Positions 1-8,119 of a stretch of DNA of 64,000 bases are shown here, piece by piece. The position numbers and the translations under genes were made by a program. The number at the start of each line of letters is the position of its first letter. Position 1 is the stretch's first letter. Source of the stretch: an uncultured bacterium (GTDB lineage Bacteria; Verrucomicrobiota; Kiritimatiellia; RFP12; UBA1067); the NCBI GenBank assembly GCA_902779075.1, contig CACZAK010000004.1, positions 1 to 64,000 on the forward strand. The letters run 5' to 3'. A model generated the notes under the pieces. That model searched no databases. It saw only the letters and a list, made by a program, of their open reading frames with translations, and had not been told where the DNA came from.

Positions 1-91
1 AGGCATTAAGGAGGCTTATGACGAGATTCTTGTGCTCGCCAAAAACCTTCTTGAAGGTCACATCCGCCTTTGGATCTAGGTATTTTGCCAT
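1..91 (-). CDS. Rpn/PDDEXK-family transposase-like nuclease, N-terminal end only
   Basis: The first 30 codons of a minus-strand gene run off the left edge of the window. The protein begins MAKYLDPKADVTFKKVFGEH, the typical opening of the Rpn family (recombination-promoting nuclease, PD-(D/E)XK transposase-like). The ATG at 91-89 follows a strong GGAGG ribosome site in the upstream sequence ggaaggaggcaaagaac. Members are abundant, often repeated and often decayed in host-associated genomes; they act as endonucleases that stimulate recombination. Only the N-terminus is visible, so integrity and catalytic residues cannot be judged. Confidence 0.75.
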   Translation of the reverse strand, partial: MAKYLDPKADVTFKKVFGEHKNLVISLLNA

Positions 92-214
92 GTTCTTTGC
101 CTCCTTCCCGTTCAAGTGCATAATTCACCCAAAAGAAAGTGGCATTATTTTATCATATTTTACGATTGTAAGTCAATCGCCGCGAATCGCGAAATGCGAA
201 AGTGGGCGAAAGTG

Positions 215-430
215 GCGCATCTCCGTTTTTCACCCATGCGCATTGGGATTTGGAAACAACCATGACAACTTTCAAGAACAACATTGTCCTGCGGACGCAC
301 CTTGAACATTCTGAATCGTGATAGTTTGAGGATCGGCAAATGGGCGCGGGCGAGTTAGCCCGCGCGCCAAAGACAAGTTGTTTTAAATAGTTGTTTCCAA
401 TCATCAGAATGCTCGGCGGTAAATTACGCC
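215..430. repeat. Dispersed repeat, copy A (inverted partner at 62132-62345)
   Basis: This block is nearly identical to the reverse complement of the block near 62.15-62.33 kb. Shared landmarks in order are tttttcacccatgcg, a TGGAAACAAC end, atgacaactttcaagaacaa, a GC hairpin with arms GCGCGGGC and GCCCGCGC, caagttgttt, and a closing GTTGTTTCCA end. The two TGGAAACAAC ends form terminal inverted repeats, as in a MITE. Copy A has a 12-bp insertion (tcgtgatagttt) after position 315 that puts stop codons into the short ORF intact in copy B. The rest of 92-525 holds no gene I can support. Confidence 0.8.
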
Positions 431-525
431 CTGCGAAAGCATGATGCAAAAAAGCGCAACGCATCCTTGACGCGGGCAACGGAAGTTTTTGCACTACTCC
501 CCCCCAACATTTACTAACTGGTTGC

Positions 526-1077
526 TTATGCCTTATCTCCGAAGATGAGTAGCGGATTCAGGCGGCAGTTGCCGCCGAGAACATGAATCCCGCCGAGTTT
601 GTGTCCGTCGCGTTCATAGCGGTACTGCAAAGCCTTGATGCGCTTGCCAAACGTCTCACGGATGATGTCGTAGTCATGCGAGGCGTGAATACAGGTATTT
701 GCGTATTGACTGCAAAACGCGCTTGTCGCCATCGGCGAAAGGAGACCAGATGCGACCCAATCGACGAGCTGCAGCAATGCGTGGTTGTCGCTGTGCCCGA
801 AAAGCGGCAATTCCGCCATGTATCGGTAGGCCGTTCCGTGCGTACTGAGGTTCCACGTGAAAAGACTGTGCGCAACTGGAACGTTCTTTACCTTGTTTCT
901 ACTGTCAAGGACGATTACCCCCTTGTCGTTATCGCGCATAAGCTTGTCTTCAAAGGTCTGCGCCAGGCGTTGGATCGCGGCAGAATAGACGCTTGTTCCC
1001 TTGAACTCGGTGGATGGCACTTTGACATAAACACGCGCCGAAATGCCACCGGATTCATCGACATAGCACATCAACAT
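526..1077 (-). pseudogene. DUF3800-like protein with a probable internal deletion
   Basis: The N-terminus MLMCYVDESGG matches the aspartate-bearing opening of DUF3800 proteins (RNase H-like fold, often near mobile elements). The later segments GVIVLDSRNK and LLQLVDWVASGL match the conserved middle and end. Between them the usual stretch of roughly 80-100 residues is missing, because the sequence passes straight from the opening strand to the late helices. The protein is therefore short (183 aa) and probably non-functional. I chose the ATG at 1077, since TTGGAG lies 6 bp upstream, rather than the ATG 21 bp earlier. It lies next to other decayed mobile genes. Confidence 0.55.
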
Positions 1078-1214
1078 TCGGCATCTCCAAAAAAACATCA
1101 GCGGCTTTACCTTATCGGTACCGCCGCTGGACTCGCCGCCTTAACTAAGCACGGCGGGGGCGCGATGCCTTGGGGCAGGGCGCGCGCCGCCGCGCGGGGG
1201 TGGGGCGGTTTGTG

Positions 1215-1508
1215 TCAGTCGCGGATTTCGACCGTGCCGTTGGGCAGGCCGAGGTTGGGGTTGGCCGCGTACCAGCCGGCGTTTTGCGTCAGCCAGTCGT
1301 GTAGCCGCATCGATATCCGCACCTTCGCGAGCAGCGGGCAGTCGCGGAACGGCAGCTGCGACGCGCTCGCGTTGAGACGGCGTGCGTCGCCGAGGTCGAG
1401 TTCGCCCTCCAGCGACGTGCACCCGGCGAAAGGATCGTCCGCGAGCATCGTGCAGTAGCGCGGGAACCTGAACGTCTTCAGCGACGCGCAGCCCGTCAGC
1501 GCCCCCAT
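1215..1508 (-). pseudogene. BspA-type leucine-rich repeat protein, C-terminal fragment
   Basis: The fragment contains GCASLKTFRFP, FAGCTSLEGELDLGD and FRDCPLLAKVRI, the spacing typical of BspA/TpLRR surface repeats, and ends in VEIRD. The frame is open upstream of the ATG (GEGLASTFMGAL), so this is the 3' end of a larger secreted LRR gene whose front is missing. The upstream DNA now belongs to a nuclease gene in another reading frame, so two unrelated coding sequences have been joined around 1510-1530. No signal peptide or ribosome site supports independent expression. Confidence 0.6.
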
Positions 1509-1987
1509 GAACGTGGAGGCAAGCCCCTCGCCATGCCCGCCTTGAGCATTTCAAGGTTTGCATCTTTTCCATCGACGAAAACCGTGCCGAGGATGCGCTG
1601 GTAGCGGTCGCGTTTCGACCATGCCACGCGCACCTCGCGGTTCGCGACGAGACCGGCGAGGAACTTCCGAGAGGCTTTTCCGAATGCCTGCTTCTTCTCC
1701 GGCGCGTCAATCCCTTGGAGGCGGATTTTGTGGGTTGCGGACGCGACGGAGCGCGTCCCTCCCGGGGCGGCGGACGCGACGGAGCGCGTCCCTCCCGATG
1801 TTTCGAGGATGGTGATCGTGTCGCCGTCGGAGACCTTCACCACACGGCCAACGAGGTCTGAGGACGACGGGCTGATATGCGGTTTTCCGTCGCACGCCGT
1901 AACGAAAAACAGCACCGCCGAGACCGCCACTAAAACGGCCTTTTTGAATCGGCAAAATTGCCGCGTATTTATCGGTTTTTCCTTCAC
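1496..1987 (-). pseudogene. Thermonuclease (SNase-like), truncated at its C-terminus
   Basis: A GTG start at 1987 follows AAGG. The product has a lipoprotein-like leader ending in FFVTACDG, then the SNase signature: VSDGDTITI, KIRLQGIDAPE and KRDRYQRILG supply the Arg, Glu and Arg expected at the active site. It would cleave DNA or RNA outside the cytoplasm. The reading frame reaches LEMLKAGMA, where family members continue with roughly 30 more residues, but here it switches to an unrelated tail and stops inside the LRR fragment. The loop between DTITI and KIRL carries a duplicated 11-residue insertion made by two REP-like units. Activity after loss of the final helix is doubtful. Confidence 0.7.
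1737..1797. repeat. Two tandem REP-like units inside the nuclease gene
   Basis: The 28-bp unit starting GCGGACGCGACGGAGCGCG occurs at 1737-1764 and 1770-1797, a 33-bp period that equals 11 codons. Each unit can fold on its GGACGCG and CGCGTCC arms. In the nuclease frame they encode the repeated GGTRSVASA. The pattern resembles the duplicated hairpin at 60912-60977. Confidence 0.8.
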
Positions 1988-2218
1988 TTTGCCTTGCGGA
2001 TTTTAAAGCCCAACTTTGTTTCATTATTATGTGCATATCTTATCAAAATGCCCCCCCCCGTCAAGTGTTAGTTATAGAAATTTTTTGGTAATGCCGCCTT
2101 TTAAATGCTGCCAATGTGAAAGTGTTGCCAATCACAATGTTGCCAGTTTTCAATTGGGGATGATTGGTGGCTCGTTTGGTTCGGGGGCGTTCCGTGCCGT
2201 TGGAAGCCACTCAAAAAC

Positions 2219-2926
2219 TCAAGAGATGAACGAGTAGCCGACGCCGTGGACGGTGCGGATGAGGGATGGATCGCCGCCGATGCGTTCCAGCTTGCGGCGC
2301 AGGTTCACGAGATGCTGGTCGAGCGTCCGCGTGGTCCCGTAGTAGTTTGTGCCCCAGACGAGGTTCAGCAAAGTGTCGCGCGTCATGACCTCGCCCTTGT
2401 GCGCTGAGAGAACCTTCATGAGCTTCATCTCAAGTTCCGTCACGGCGACGGATCCGCCGGGGCCTTCCAGCACATAGCGCTTCACGCTCGCGCGCACACC
2501 GCAAAAAGGGAAATCCGATTCGGACGCTGTCTCGGCACGTACCGCGCCGGATGGCCCTTCGGCACGGCGGATCGCAGCCGCCACGCGCGCCAGGAGTTCG
2601 CGCACGCCGAACGGCTTGGTGACGTAGTCGTCCGCACCCAGTTCGAGACCGATGACCTTGTCGATCTCCTCGCCCTTCGCGGAGAGCATCAGCACCGCCA
2701 CCCGACTCCCCGCCGCGCGGATTTCGCGACAGACGTCGTAGCCGCTCTTGCCAGGCATCATCACGTCGAGCAACACGAGGTCGAACGGCTCCGCCGCGCC
2801 TCTCCATGCCGCAATCGCCGCCTCGCCGTCAGCGGCGGTCGTGACCTCGTATCCCTCGCCCGAGAGAAGGTCCGCCAGCGTCTCGCGGATGTTCGCGTCG
2901 TCTTCCGCCACAAGGATCCGTTTCAT
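2219..2926 (-). CDS. OmpR/PhoB-family response regulator
   Basis: The 235-residue protein has an N-terminal receiver domain (about 1-118). The acidic pocket is EDD at 8-10, the phosphoacceptor Asp54 lies in VLLDVMMPGKSG, Ser82 sits in the switch position and Lys104 in YVTKPF. It is followed by a winged-helix DNA-binding domain (about 138-235) with TELEMKLMKVL, LVWGTNYYGTTRTLDQH and IRTVHGVGYSF. It should bind promoter DNA when phosphorylated by the kinase encoded just upstream. The start codon overlaps the kinase stop by 4 bp (ATGA), so the two are translationally coupled. Target genes are unknown. Confidence 0.95.
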   Translation of the reverse strand: MKRILVAEDDANIRETLADLLSGEGYEVTTAADGEAAIAAWRGAAEPFDLVLLDVMMPGKSGYDVCREIRAAGSRVAVLMLSAKGEEIDKVIGLELGADDYVTKPFGVRELLARVAAAIRRAEGPSGAVRAETASESDFPFCGVRASVKRYVLEGPGGSVAVTELEMKLMKVLSAHKGEVMTRDTLLNLVWGTNYYGTTRTLDQHLVNLRRKLERIGGDPSLIRTVHGVGYSFIS

Positions 2927-4434
2927 TTCGTGTCACCTCCAAATTTCAGACGGAACTCCGCGCCGCCACCCTCGCGCGCCGTGCAGACGAGGTGTCCGCC
3001 CATGCCCTCCGCGAGCCGTCGCGCGATGGAGAGTCCCAGTCCGCTTCCGGACGATTTTGCGGCGAGCGAATCGTCGCATCTGTAGAACCGCTCGAACACG
3101 CGCTCCCGGTCGCGCTTCGGGATGCCAGGCCCCCGGTCGGCCACGACGACGGTCCCATCCGCCGCGACACTGACATCAACCTGCTTCCCGTCCGCCGCGT
3201 ACTTCACCGCGTTGTCGATCAAGTTCACGACAATCTGGCTCACGGCGTCGCCGTCCACGCGCCGCACGACGGGCGTCGCGGCAATCTCGACGGACAACGC
3301 CATCCCCGCCGCCTCCACGCGCGAACGCTGGGATTCCGCCGCGCCGCGCACAAGGCCGCAAAGATCAACGTCGGACAGGTCGTACTTGCGGCGGTTCTGC
3401 TCGAGCCGGCCAAAGTCCAGGACATTGTCCACGAGCCGCGTCAGCCGCCCCGACTCCTTCGTGATCACGTCCAGATACCGCGCGCGCGCGGCGTCATCCT
3501 TCGCGCGGCCTTCGGACAGCATCTCCGCGCAGAGGCGGATGGACGTCAGCGGCGTCTTGAGCTCGTGCGAGACGTTCGACACGAACGACGTCTTGCGTTC
3601 CGAGTCGCGGCGCGCCCGCCACGCGTCCACGACGAGCATCAGCGCACCCGCCGCGAAAAGGATGAACAGCACCGCGCCGGCCGTCACCATGAAGGACAGC
3701 CGGCCGAGGTCTGCGGCGGACGAATCGAGCGGAGACGTTCGCCAGAGCGCAAGCGTACGATGCGGCAATACGGACGAAAGAGCCAGAACTGCATCAGGAG
3801 ACTTCTTCTCCGGCGTTGCATCCGTCTTGAAGAGCGAACCGCCGGCGCCGTCCCGCAGCTCGAGGATGTACCCGTCGCCCGCCGCCTCTGCAAGGACCGA
3901 CGGGAACTCCGCGAGAAACGCGACGGTCTCCAGCTCCGCGCCGACGACGCTCCCGTCCGCCGCCTTTCGCCAGCCGACGAACGAGAGTCTGTCGCCCTCG
4001 AACCACGACCGCCAGGTGAACTCCTTCGACGCGCCCTTGAAACCCTCCTCGAACAGGGTCACGTAACGCGCAAGGAAACGCCGTTCCTCCTGCGTCGCGC
4101 CACGTTCCTGGGGGAACGTGACGCCGCGTCCCGCAACCCATCGAAAGGCGTTCCGCACGTACGGCTCGCGGCGCGAGATTTCCGCGAGCGCGTCGGACGC
4201 AGGGCGCGCGCAGACGGACGCGACCGCCGTCTCGGCCGCGTGCTTGGCGCGTTCCACGCTCGCGGCCAGCCCTGCGGAAACGCGGCTTTCGACGAGCGCA
4301 GCGTCCTTCGCGGCCGCGCGTTCGGCCAGCAGTTCCAGCCGTCCCGCGATCATCCCTGCCGCCACCCACGCGAACACGAGCGACGGGATGGCGAGCAGGG
4401 CAATGGCGACAGGCAGGTTGGAGCGGCGCTTCAT
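2923..4434 (-). CDS. Membrane sensor histidine kinase
   Basis: The 503-residue protein has a membrane segment near residues 9-30, a periplasmic sensor region of roughly 215 residues with no domain I can name, and a second membrane segment near 249-271. The HisKA dimerisation helix carries the phosphoacceptor His near residue 290 in SNVSHELKTPLTS, and the HATPase domain has NLIDNAVKY, VVADRGPGIP and SGSGLGLSIA. It would sense an envelope signal and phosphorylate the overlapping response regulator. The upstream gene, 4 bp away, is a secreted von Willebrand factor A protein, which may contribute to signal input; that link is inferred from the operon only. Confidence 0.95.
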   Translation of the reverse strand: MKRRSNLPVAIALLAIPSLVFAWVAAGMIAGRLELLAERAAAKDAALVESRVSAGLAASVERAKHAAETAVASVCARPASDALAEISRREPYVRNAFRWVAGRGVTFPQERGATQEERRFLARYVTLFEEGFKGASKEFTWRSWFEGDRLSFVGWRKAADGSVVGAELETVAFLAEFPSVLAEAAGDGYILELRDGAGGSLFKTDATPEKKSPDAVLALSSVLPHRTLALWRTSPLDSSAADLGRLSFMVTAGAVLFILFAAGALMLVVDAWRARRDSERKTSFVSNVSHELKTPLTSIRLCAEMLSEGRAKDDAARARYLDVITKESGRLTRLVDNVLDFGRLEQNRRKYDLSDVDLCGLVRGAAESQRSRVEAAGMALSVEIAATPVVRRVDGDAVSQIVVNLIDNAVKYAADGKQVDVSVAADGTVVVADRGPGIPKRDRERVFERFYRCDDSLAAKSSGSGLGLSIARRLAEGMGGHLVCTAREGGGAEFRLKFGGDTK

Positions 4435-4438
4435 CTTT

Positions 4439-5761
4439 TCATTTCAGTTTCTGCTGGTTGAAGAGCTGGAAGCTCGACGTCTTCATCTTCTTGCGCGCCC
4501 CGCTGTCGTACGAACCGCGACTCATCTTCATCGAATTCGACATCTGCATTTCGGCGTCGGCCTGAAGCTTCGCGTCCACGCCAATCGCCCCCTGCACCTG
4601 CACCGAGTTTGCATGGTTCATCATGATCAGCTCGCGGGCCGCCGCGTAGTCGCCGCGGTCGGCACGCCGCAGGGCCTCCTCCGTGCGCATCGCGTTTTCG
4701 TTGAGCGCGCGCTCGCGGACCACGCCCTTGTTCACGCTCGCAGCGACGGCAGCGCTGTCCAAGGAGTAGCTGACCGTGCCGACGGCCGTCACGGTCCTGG
4801 AGGATTCGTCCTTCGGATCGACGTACGAGATCTCCGCCTTCGCGATCTCGCGGGCGGAACCGGCCGGGGCGGGTGCGGCGTCGCACTTCACGATCACGTA
4901 CTTTTCCTGTCCGCCGTAAAGCTGGTTGAGGTCGATCGTGACGACGCCGTCCATGATGCGCCCGTCGCGTCCGATGAGCGCGACGGGGACGAAGCCTCCG
5001 CCGAACCGAACCTTGAGCGCGACCTTTGTGGCGGCGACGGAGAGCACGTCGCCGAGCTCGCGCGCGAACACGCGCGGCAGGTCGTTGGAGTTCTCCACGA
5101 AATAGCTGTTGCCGTCCGACTTCTGCGAAAGGCGCGTCATGAGATCCTCGTTGTAGTCCACGCCCAGGCCGATCGTCGAGACGGCGATGCCGTCTTTCAT
5201 CAGAAGCGCGCCGTAGCGACCTAGCTCGTCGGGCGAGGACGGGCCGACGTTGGCCTGTCCGTCGGAAAGGAGGAGGACGCGGCTGATCTCGCATTTCCCC
5301 TTGAACTTCCGGAGTTCCGTCGCGCCTGCCGAGACGCCGTCGAAGAGCGCGGTGCAGCCCCGGGGCTCGATCGAGCTGATGCGGGCGATGAGCGCCTCCT
5401 TCTCCGTGACGTACTGCGCGGGAATGATGACCTCGCTTTTGTTGTCGTAGGCCACGACGGACACGATGTCCTTCGCGTCGAGCCGACGGATCGCCTCGCA
5501 CGCCGCCTCCCGCGCCTTGACGATCTTGTCGCCACGCATCGAGCCCGAGCGGTCGAGCACGATCGCGAGGTTCACGGACGGGCGGTTCGCCGCCACGACC
5601 CTGTCCGCCGCGAGCGTCACCTTCACGTAGGCGTCGCCCGCCTTGTCCGCGAGCCGCACCGAGTAGTCCGGCTCCACGCGGCAGGAGACGTCCGCCGTGG
5701 CCGTTCCAAACGCCGCAAGCGCAAGCGCCGCGGCAACTGCTTTGATCGTTTCTGTCTTCAT
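4439..5761 (-). CDS. Secreted von Willebrand factor type A domain protein
   Basis: I chose the ATG at 5761 because AAGGA lies just upstream and it opens a clear signal peptide (MKTETIKAVAAALALAAFGT). The 440-residue product has a vWA domain from about residue 55 with the metal-site motif DRSGSMRG, then LLLSDGQANVG and STIGLGVDYNEDLM, like the vWA proteins related to the inter-alpha-trypsin inhibitor family. The C-terminal third is helical and ends in a basic tail. It probably binds a partner through a divalent metal at the outer face of the inner membrane or in the periplasm. It is the first gene of the operon with the histidine kinase and response regulator. Confidence 0.85.
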   Translation of the reverse strand: MKTETIKAVAAALALAAFGTATADVSCRVEPDYSVRLADKAGDAYVKVTLAADRVVAANRPSVNLAIVLDRSGSMRGDKIVKAREAACEAIRRLDAKDIVSVVAYDNKSEVIIPAQYVTEKEALIARISSIEPRGCTALFDGVSAGATELRKFKGKCEISRVLLLSDGQANVGPSSPDELGRYGALLMKDGIAVSTIGLGVDYNEDLMTRLSQKSDGNSYFVENSNDLPRVFARELGDVLSVAATKVALKVRFGGGFVPVALIGRDGRIMDGVVTIDLNQLYGGQEKYVIVKCDAAPAPAGSAREIAKAEISYVDPKDESSRTVTAVGTVSYSLDSAAVAASVNKGVVRERALNENAMRTEEALRRADRGDYAAARELIMMNHANSVQVQGAIGVDAKLQADAEMQMSNSMKMSRGSYDSGARKKMKTSSFQLFNQQKLK

Positions 5762-5880
5762 GTCATGTCCTTTCCTTTTTCCGCCGCCGGCCCTATTGCC
5801 CGCGACGGCGGACATTAAACCAAATCTCGCGGCGAAGGTTGTCATGGCAAGGCAAAGAGATTGCAAAGATTTTGCAAAGT

Positions 5881-5910
5881 ATTATATCCGCGCTTTCGCG
5901 CCGTTGTCAA
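5881..5910 (-). promoter_or_regulatory. Sigma-70-like promoter for the vWA/kinase/regulator operon
   Basis: On the minus strand TTGACA (5910-5905) and TATAAT (5886-5881) are separated by 18 bp. The leader to the ATG at 5761 is about 110 nt and holds TTTGCAA repeats. The beta-helix gene starts divergently at 5979 and has its own TATACT at 5952-5957. Confidence 0.7.
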
Positions 5911-5978
5911 GCGCGGCCTATAATTCGCGTGCAATCCCACAGGGGATAATGTATACTACTCCCCCAAGGAGATAAGAT

Positions 5979-8117
5979 ATGAAAAGAAAATTAGTTTTGG
6001 GTGCAGTGGCTGTCGCGCTTGCGTGCGGCTCGGCCTATTCCGCAGATAACACGGTCTTCGTTGCGCCAAACAGCGACGCCGTGCGCGATGGTTCCGCAGC
6101 GCATCCGTTCGCGACGCCCGGTGAGGCGCAGGAGGCGCTGCGCGCGCTGAAGAAGAAAGCGCCGAATGGCGGCCCGTGGACAATTTCGCTCGCCGCGGGC
6201 GAGTACCCCATCGACAAGCCGCTGACCCTTCTTCCCGAAGACTCCGGCTCGCCAAGCGCACCGGTCACGTGGCGCGGACCCGCCGATGGTTCCGCCCGCA
6301 TCGTCGGAGCGCGCGAGCTCAAAGGCTGGCGCGTTCGCCCCGACGGACGTTGGGAGACGGACGTCCCGATCGAGAAGAAGCCCCGTTTTCAGGTCGCCGT
6401 CTGGTTTGAGCAGCTGTACGTGAACGGACGCCGCGCGAAGCGGGCCCGTTATCCCAACGAGGGATTTCTGCAGGCGAAAGGCGCGAAGCCCACGCTTCTC
6501 GCGGGCGACACCGAACTGATGGAGCTTTTCGCGAACGGTGACGATCTCGCGCCGCTCGCAGTTTGCAGCTTCGCCCACCTACGACTTGCGCATCTCGTCG
6601 TACACCACAAATGGTCGTCCACGCGTCGTCCGATCCGCGGTTACGACGCCGCGCGGGGCGTGGTGTTCACGGAAGGAAAGTCCGTGACGAAGTGGAACAC
6701 GTGGGACGCGAATTCGACGTACTACGTCGAGAACGCGCCGTTTGCGCTCGACGAGCCGGGTGAGTGGCTGTACGACGGCGTCGCGAAGAAGATCGTGTAC
6801 ATTCCGCGTCCGGGCGAGACGCTGGAGACGACGCGCTTCCAGTATCCGGTGCCGGGCCTCGTCACGCTCCTGCGTATCGCGGGCGATCCAGAAAAGGAAA
6901 CGTTTGTCCATGACATCGTTTTCGAGAACATCGCCTTCGCGTTTTCCGACTCCCCGCGCCGCCAATGTTTCAAAGGCCGTAAGGGATTGCCCAGCGGAGA
7001 GATCGGCGACGATTCGTCGTTCGGTCCGAGCGAATGGCCGGGCGGACAGGCGGCGGCGCACACGAGCGCGGCGGTGCTGGCGGACGGCGCGCACCGGATC
7101 GCAATGCGCGGATGCTCCGTCGCGTACACGGGCGAATACGGCGTGTGGCTGCGCGAGGGGTGCATCTCGAACCGCATCGAGCGCTGCTCCATCGTCTATC
7201 CCGGCGCGGGCGGCATGCGCATCGGGATGAACGTCGCCTCGCAGAAGATCGGCAAGGGGGAGCGCATGACGGGCTTTGTCAACGGACGCGGTACCGGATG
7301 CAACGTCATCGACAACTGCGTGATCGCGCACGGCGGACGCATCTTCGCCGAGGGCGTGGGCGTGTGGATCGGACACTCTCCGTTCAACTCCGTCACGCAC
7401 TGCGAGATCGCCGACTTCTTCTACACGGGCATCTCGATCGGATGGGTGTGGGGCTATGCGGGCAGCCTTGCGCAGGGCAACACGCTCGCCTTCTGCCGCG
7501 TCCACGACATCGGACAGCGCGCGCTCAGCGACATGGGCGGTGTCTATACGCTCGGAACCTCGTACGGCACGTGCGTCACGAACAACGTGTTCTTCAACAT
7601 CGATTCGCGCACCTACGGCGGATGGGGACTTTACCCCGACGAGGGCAGCGAGGGAATCTTGTTCGAGAACAACCTCGTCTACGACACGAAGGACGCCTCG
7701 TTCCACCAGCACTATGGCAAGGACAACATCCTGCGCAACAACATCCTCGCGTTCAGCCGCCAGTGCCAGGTGGCGCTCACGCGCGCGGAGCCGCACCTTT
7801 CGTTCACGGCGGAGCGCAACATCATCTACTGGAACGCGGGGCCCGTGTTCGCGAGATACGGCGGCACGGTAAACGAGACGGGAAAGATCGCGTGGAAGGA
7901 CAACATCTGGTGGATGGAGTCCGGCGCGCCGTCCTTCAACGGCAAGACGTTTGCACAGTGGCAGGCGAAAGGCAACGACGTCCACGGGGTCGTGATGGAT
8001 CCGCTCTTCGTGGATCCGGCGAAACGCGATTTCCGTCTGAAGCCCGGATCGCCCGTGGTGAAGGCGGGGTTCCGTCCGTTCGACATCTCCGCCGCCGGCG
8101 CGGCGATCGCGCAGTGA
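5979..8117 (+). CDS. Secreted right-handed beta-helix protein, GH141-like
   Basis: A clear AAGGAGATA ribosome site precedes the ATG, and the protein opens with a signal peptide (MKRKLVLGAVAVALACGSAY). The N-terminal region FVAPNSDAVRDGS and GEYPIDKPLTL is the usual opening of glycan-active beta-helix proteins, followed by an inserted sandwich-like region and a long parallel beta-helix from about residue 300. The arrangement resembles GH141 enzymes (alpha-L-fucosidase and xylanase members), which would fit the GH29 fucosidase nearby. The catalytic residues cannot be assigned by eye, so substrate is inferred. It is the only plus-strand gene in the left third and converges on the next gene with only 2 bp between their ends. 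Confidence 0.75.
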   Translation: MKRKLVLGAVAVALACGSAYSADNTVFVAPNSDAVRDGSAAHPFATPGEAQEALRALKKKAPNGGPWTISLAAGEYPIDKPLTLLPEDSGSPSAPVTWRGPADGSARIVGARELKGWRVRPDGRWETDVPIEKKPRFQVAVWFEQLYVNGRRAKRARYPNEGFLQAKGAKPTLLAGDTELMELFANGDDLAPLAVCSFAHLRLAHLVVHHKWSSTRRPIRGYDAARGVVFTEGKSVTKWNTWDANSTYYVENAPFALDEPGEWLYDGVAKKIVYIPRPGETLETTRFQYPVPGLVTLLRIAGDPEKETFVHDIVFENIAFAFSDSPRRQCFKGRKGLPSGEIGDDSSFGPSEWPGGQAAAHTSAAVLADGAHRIAMRGCSVAYTGEYGVWLREGCISNRIERCSIVYPGAGGMRIGMNVASQKIGKGERMTGFVNGRGTGCNVIDNCVIAHGGRIFAEGVGVWIGHSPFNSVTHCEIADFFYTGISIGWVWGYAGSLAQGNTLAFCRVHDIGQRALSDMGGVYTLGTSYGTCVTNNVFFNIDSRTYGGWGLYPDEGSEGILFENNLVYDTKDASFHQHYGKDNILRNNILAFSRQCQVALTRAEPHLSFTAERNIIYWNAGPVFARYGGTVNETGKIAWKDNIWWMESGAPSFNGKTFAQWQAKGNDVHGVVMDPLFVDPAKRDFRLKPGSPVVKAGFRPFDISAAGAAIAQ

Positions 8118-8119
8118 GT

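Noticed and set aside
849..864. parS-like GGTTCCACGTGAAAAG
   Set aside because: Only half matches, it is not palindromic, it lies far from the strand switch and inside a decayed DUF3800 gene; most likely chance.
2992..4461. Long ORF antisense to the histidine kinase
   Set aside because: It is rich in Arg, Ala, His and Pro and mirrors the high-GC third positions of the real kinase gene. Similar long antisense frames over the fucosidase, HZS_alpha, RND, acyl-CoA ligase and SNF2 genes were rejected for the same reason.
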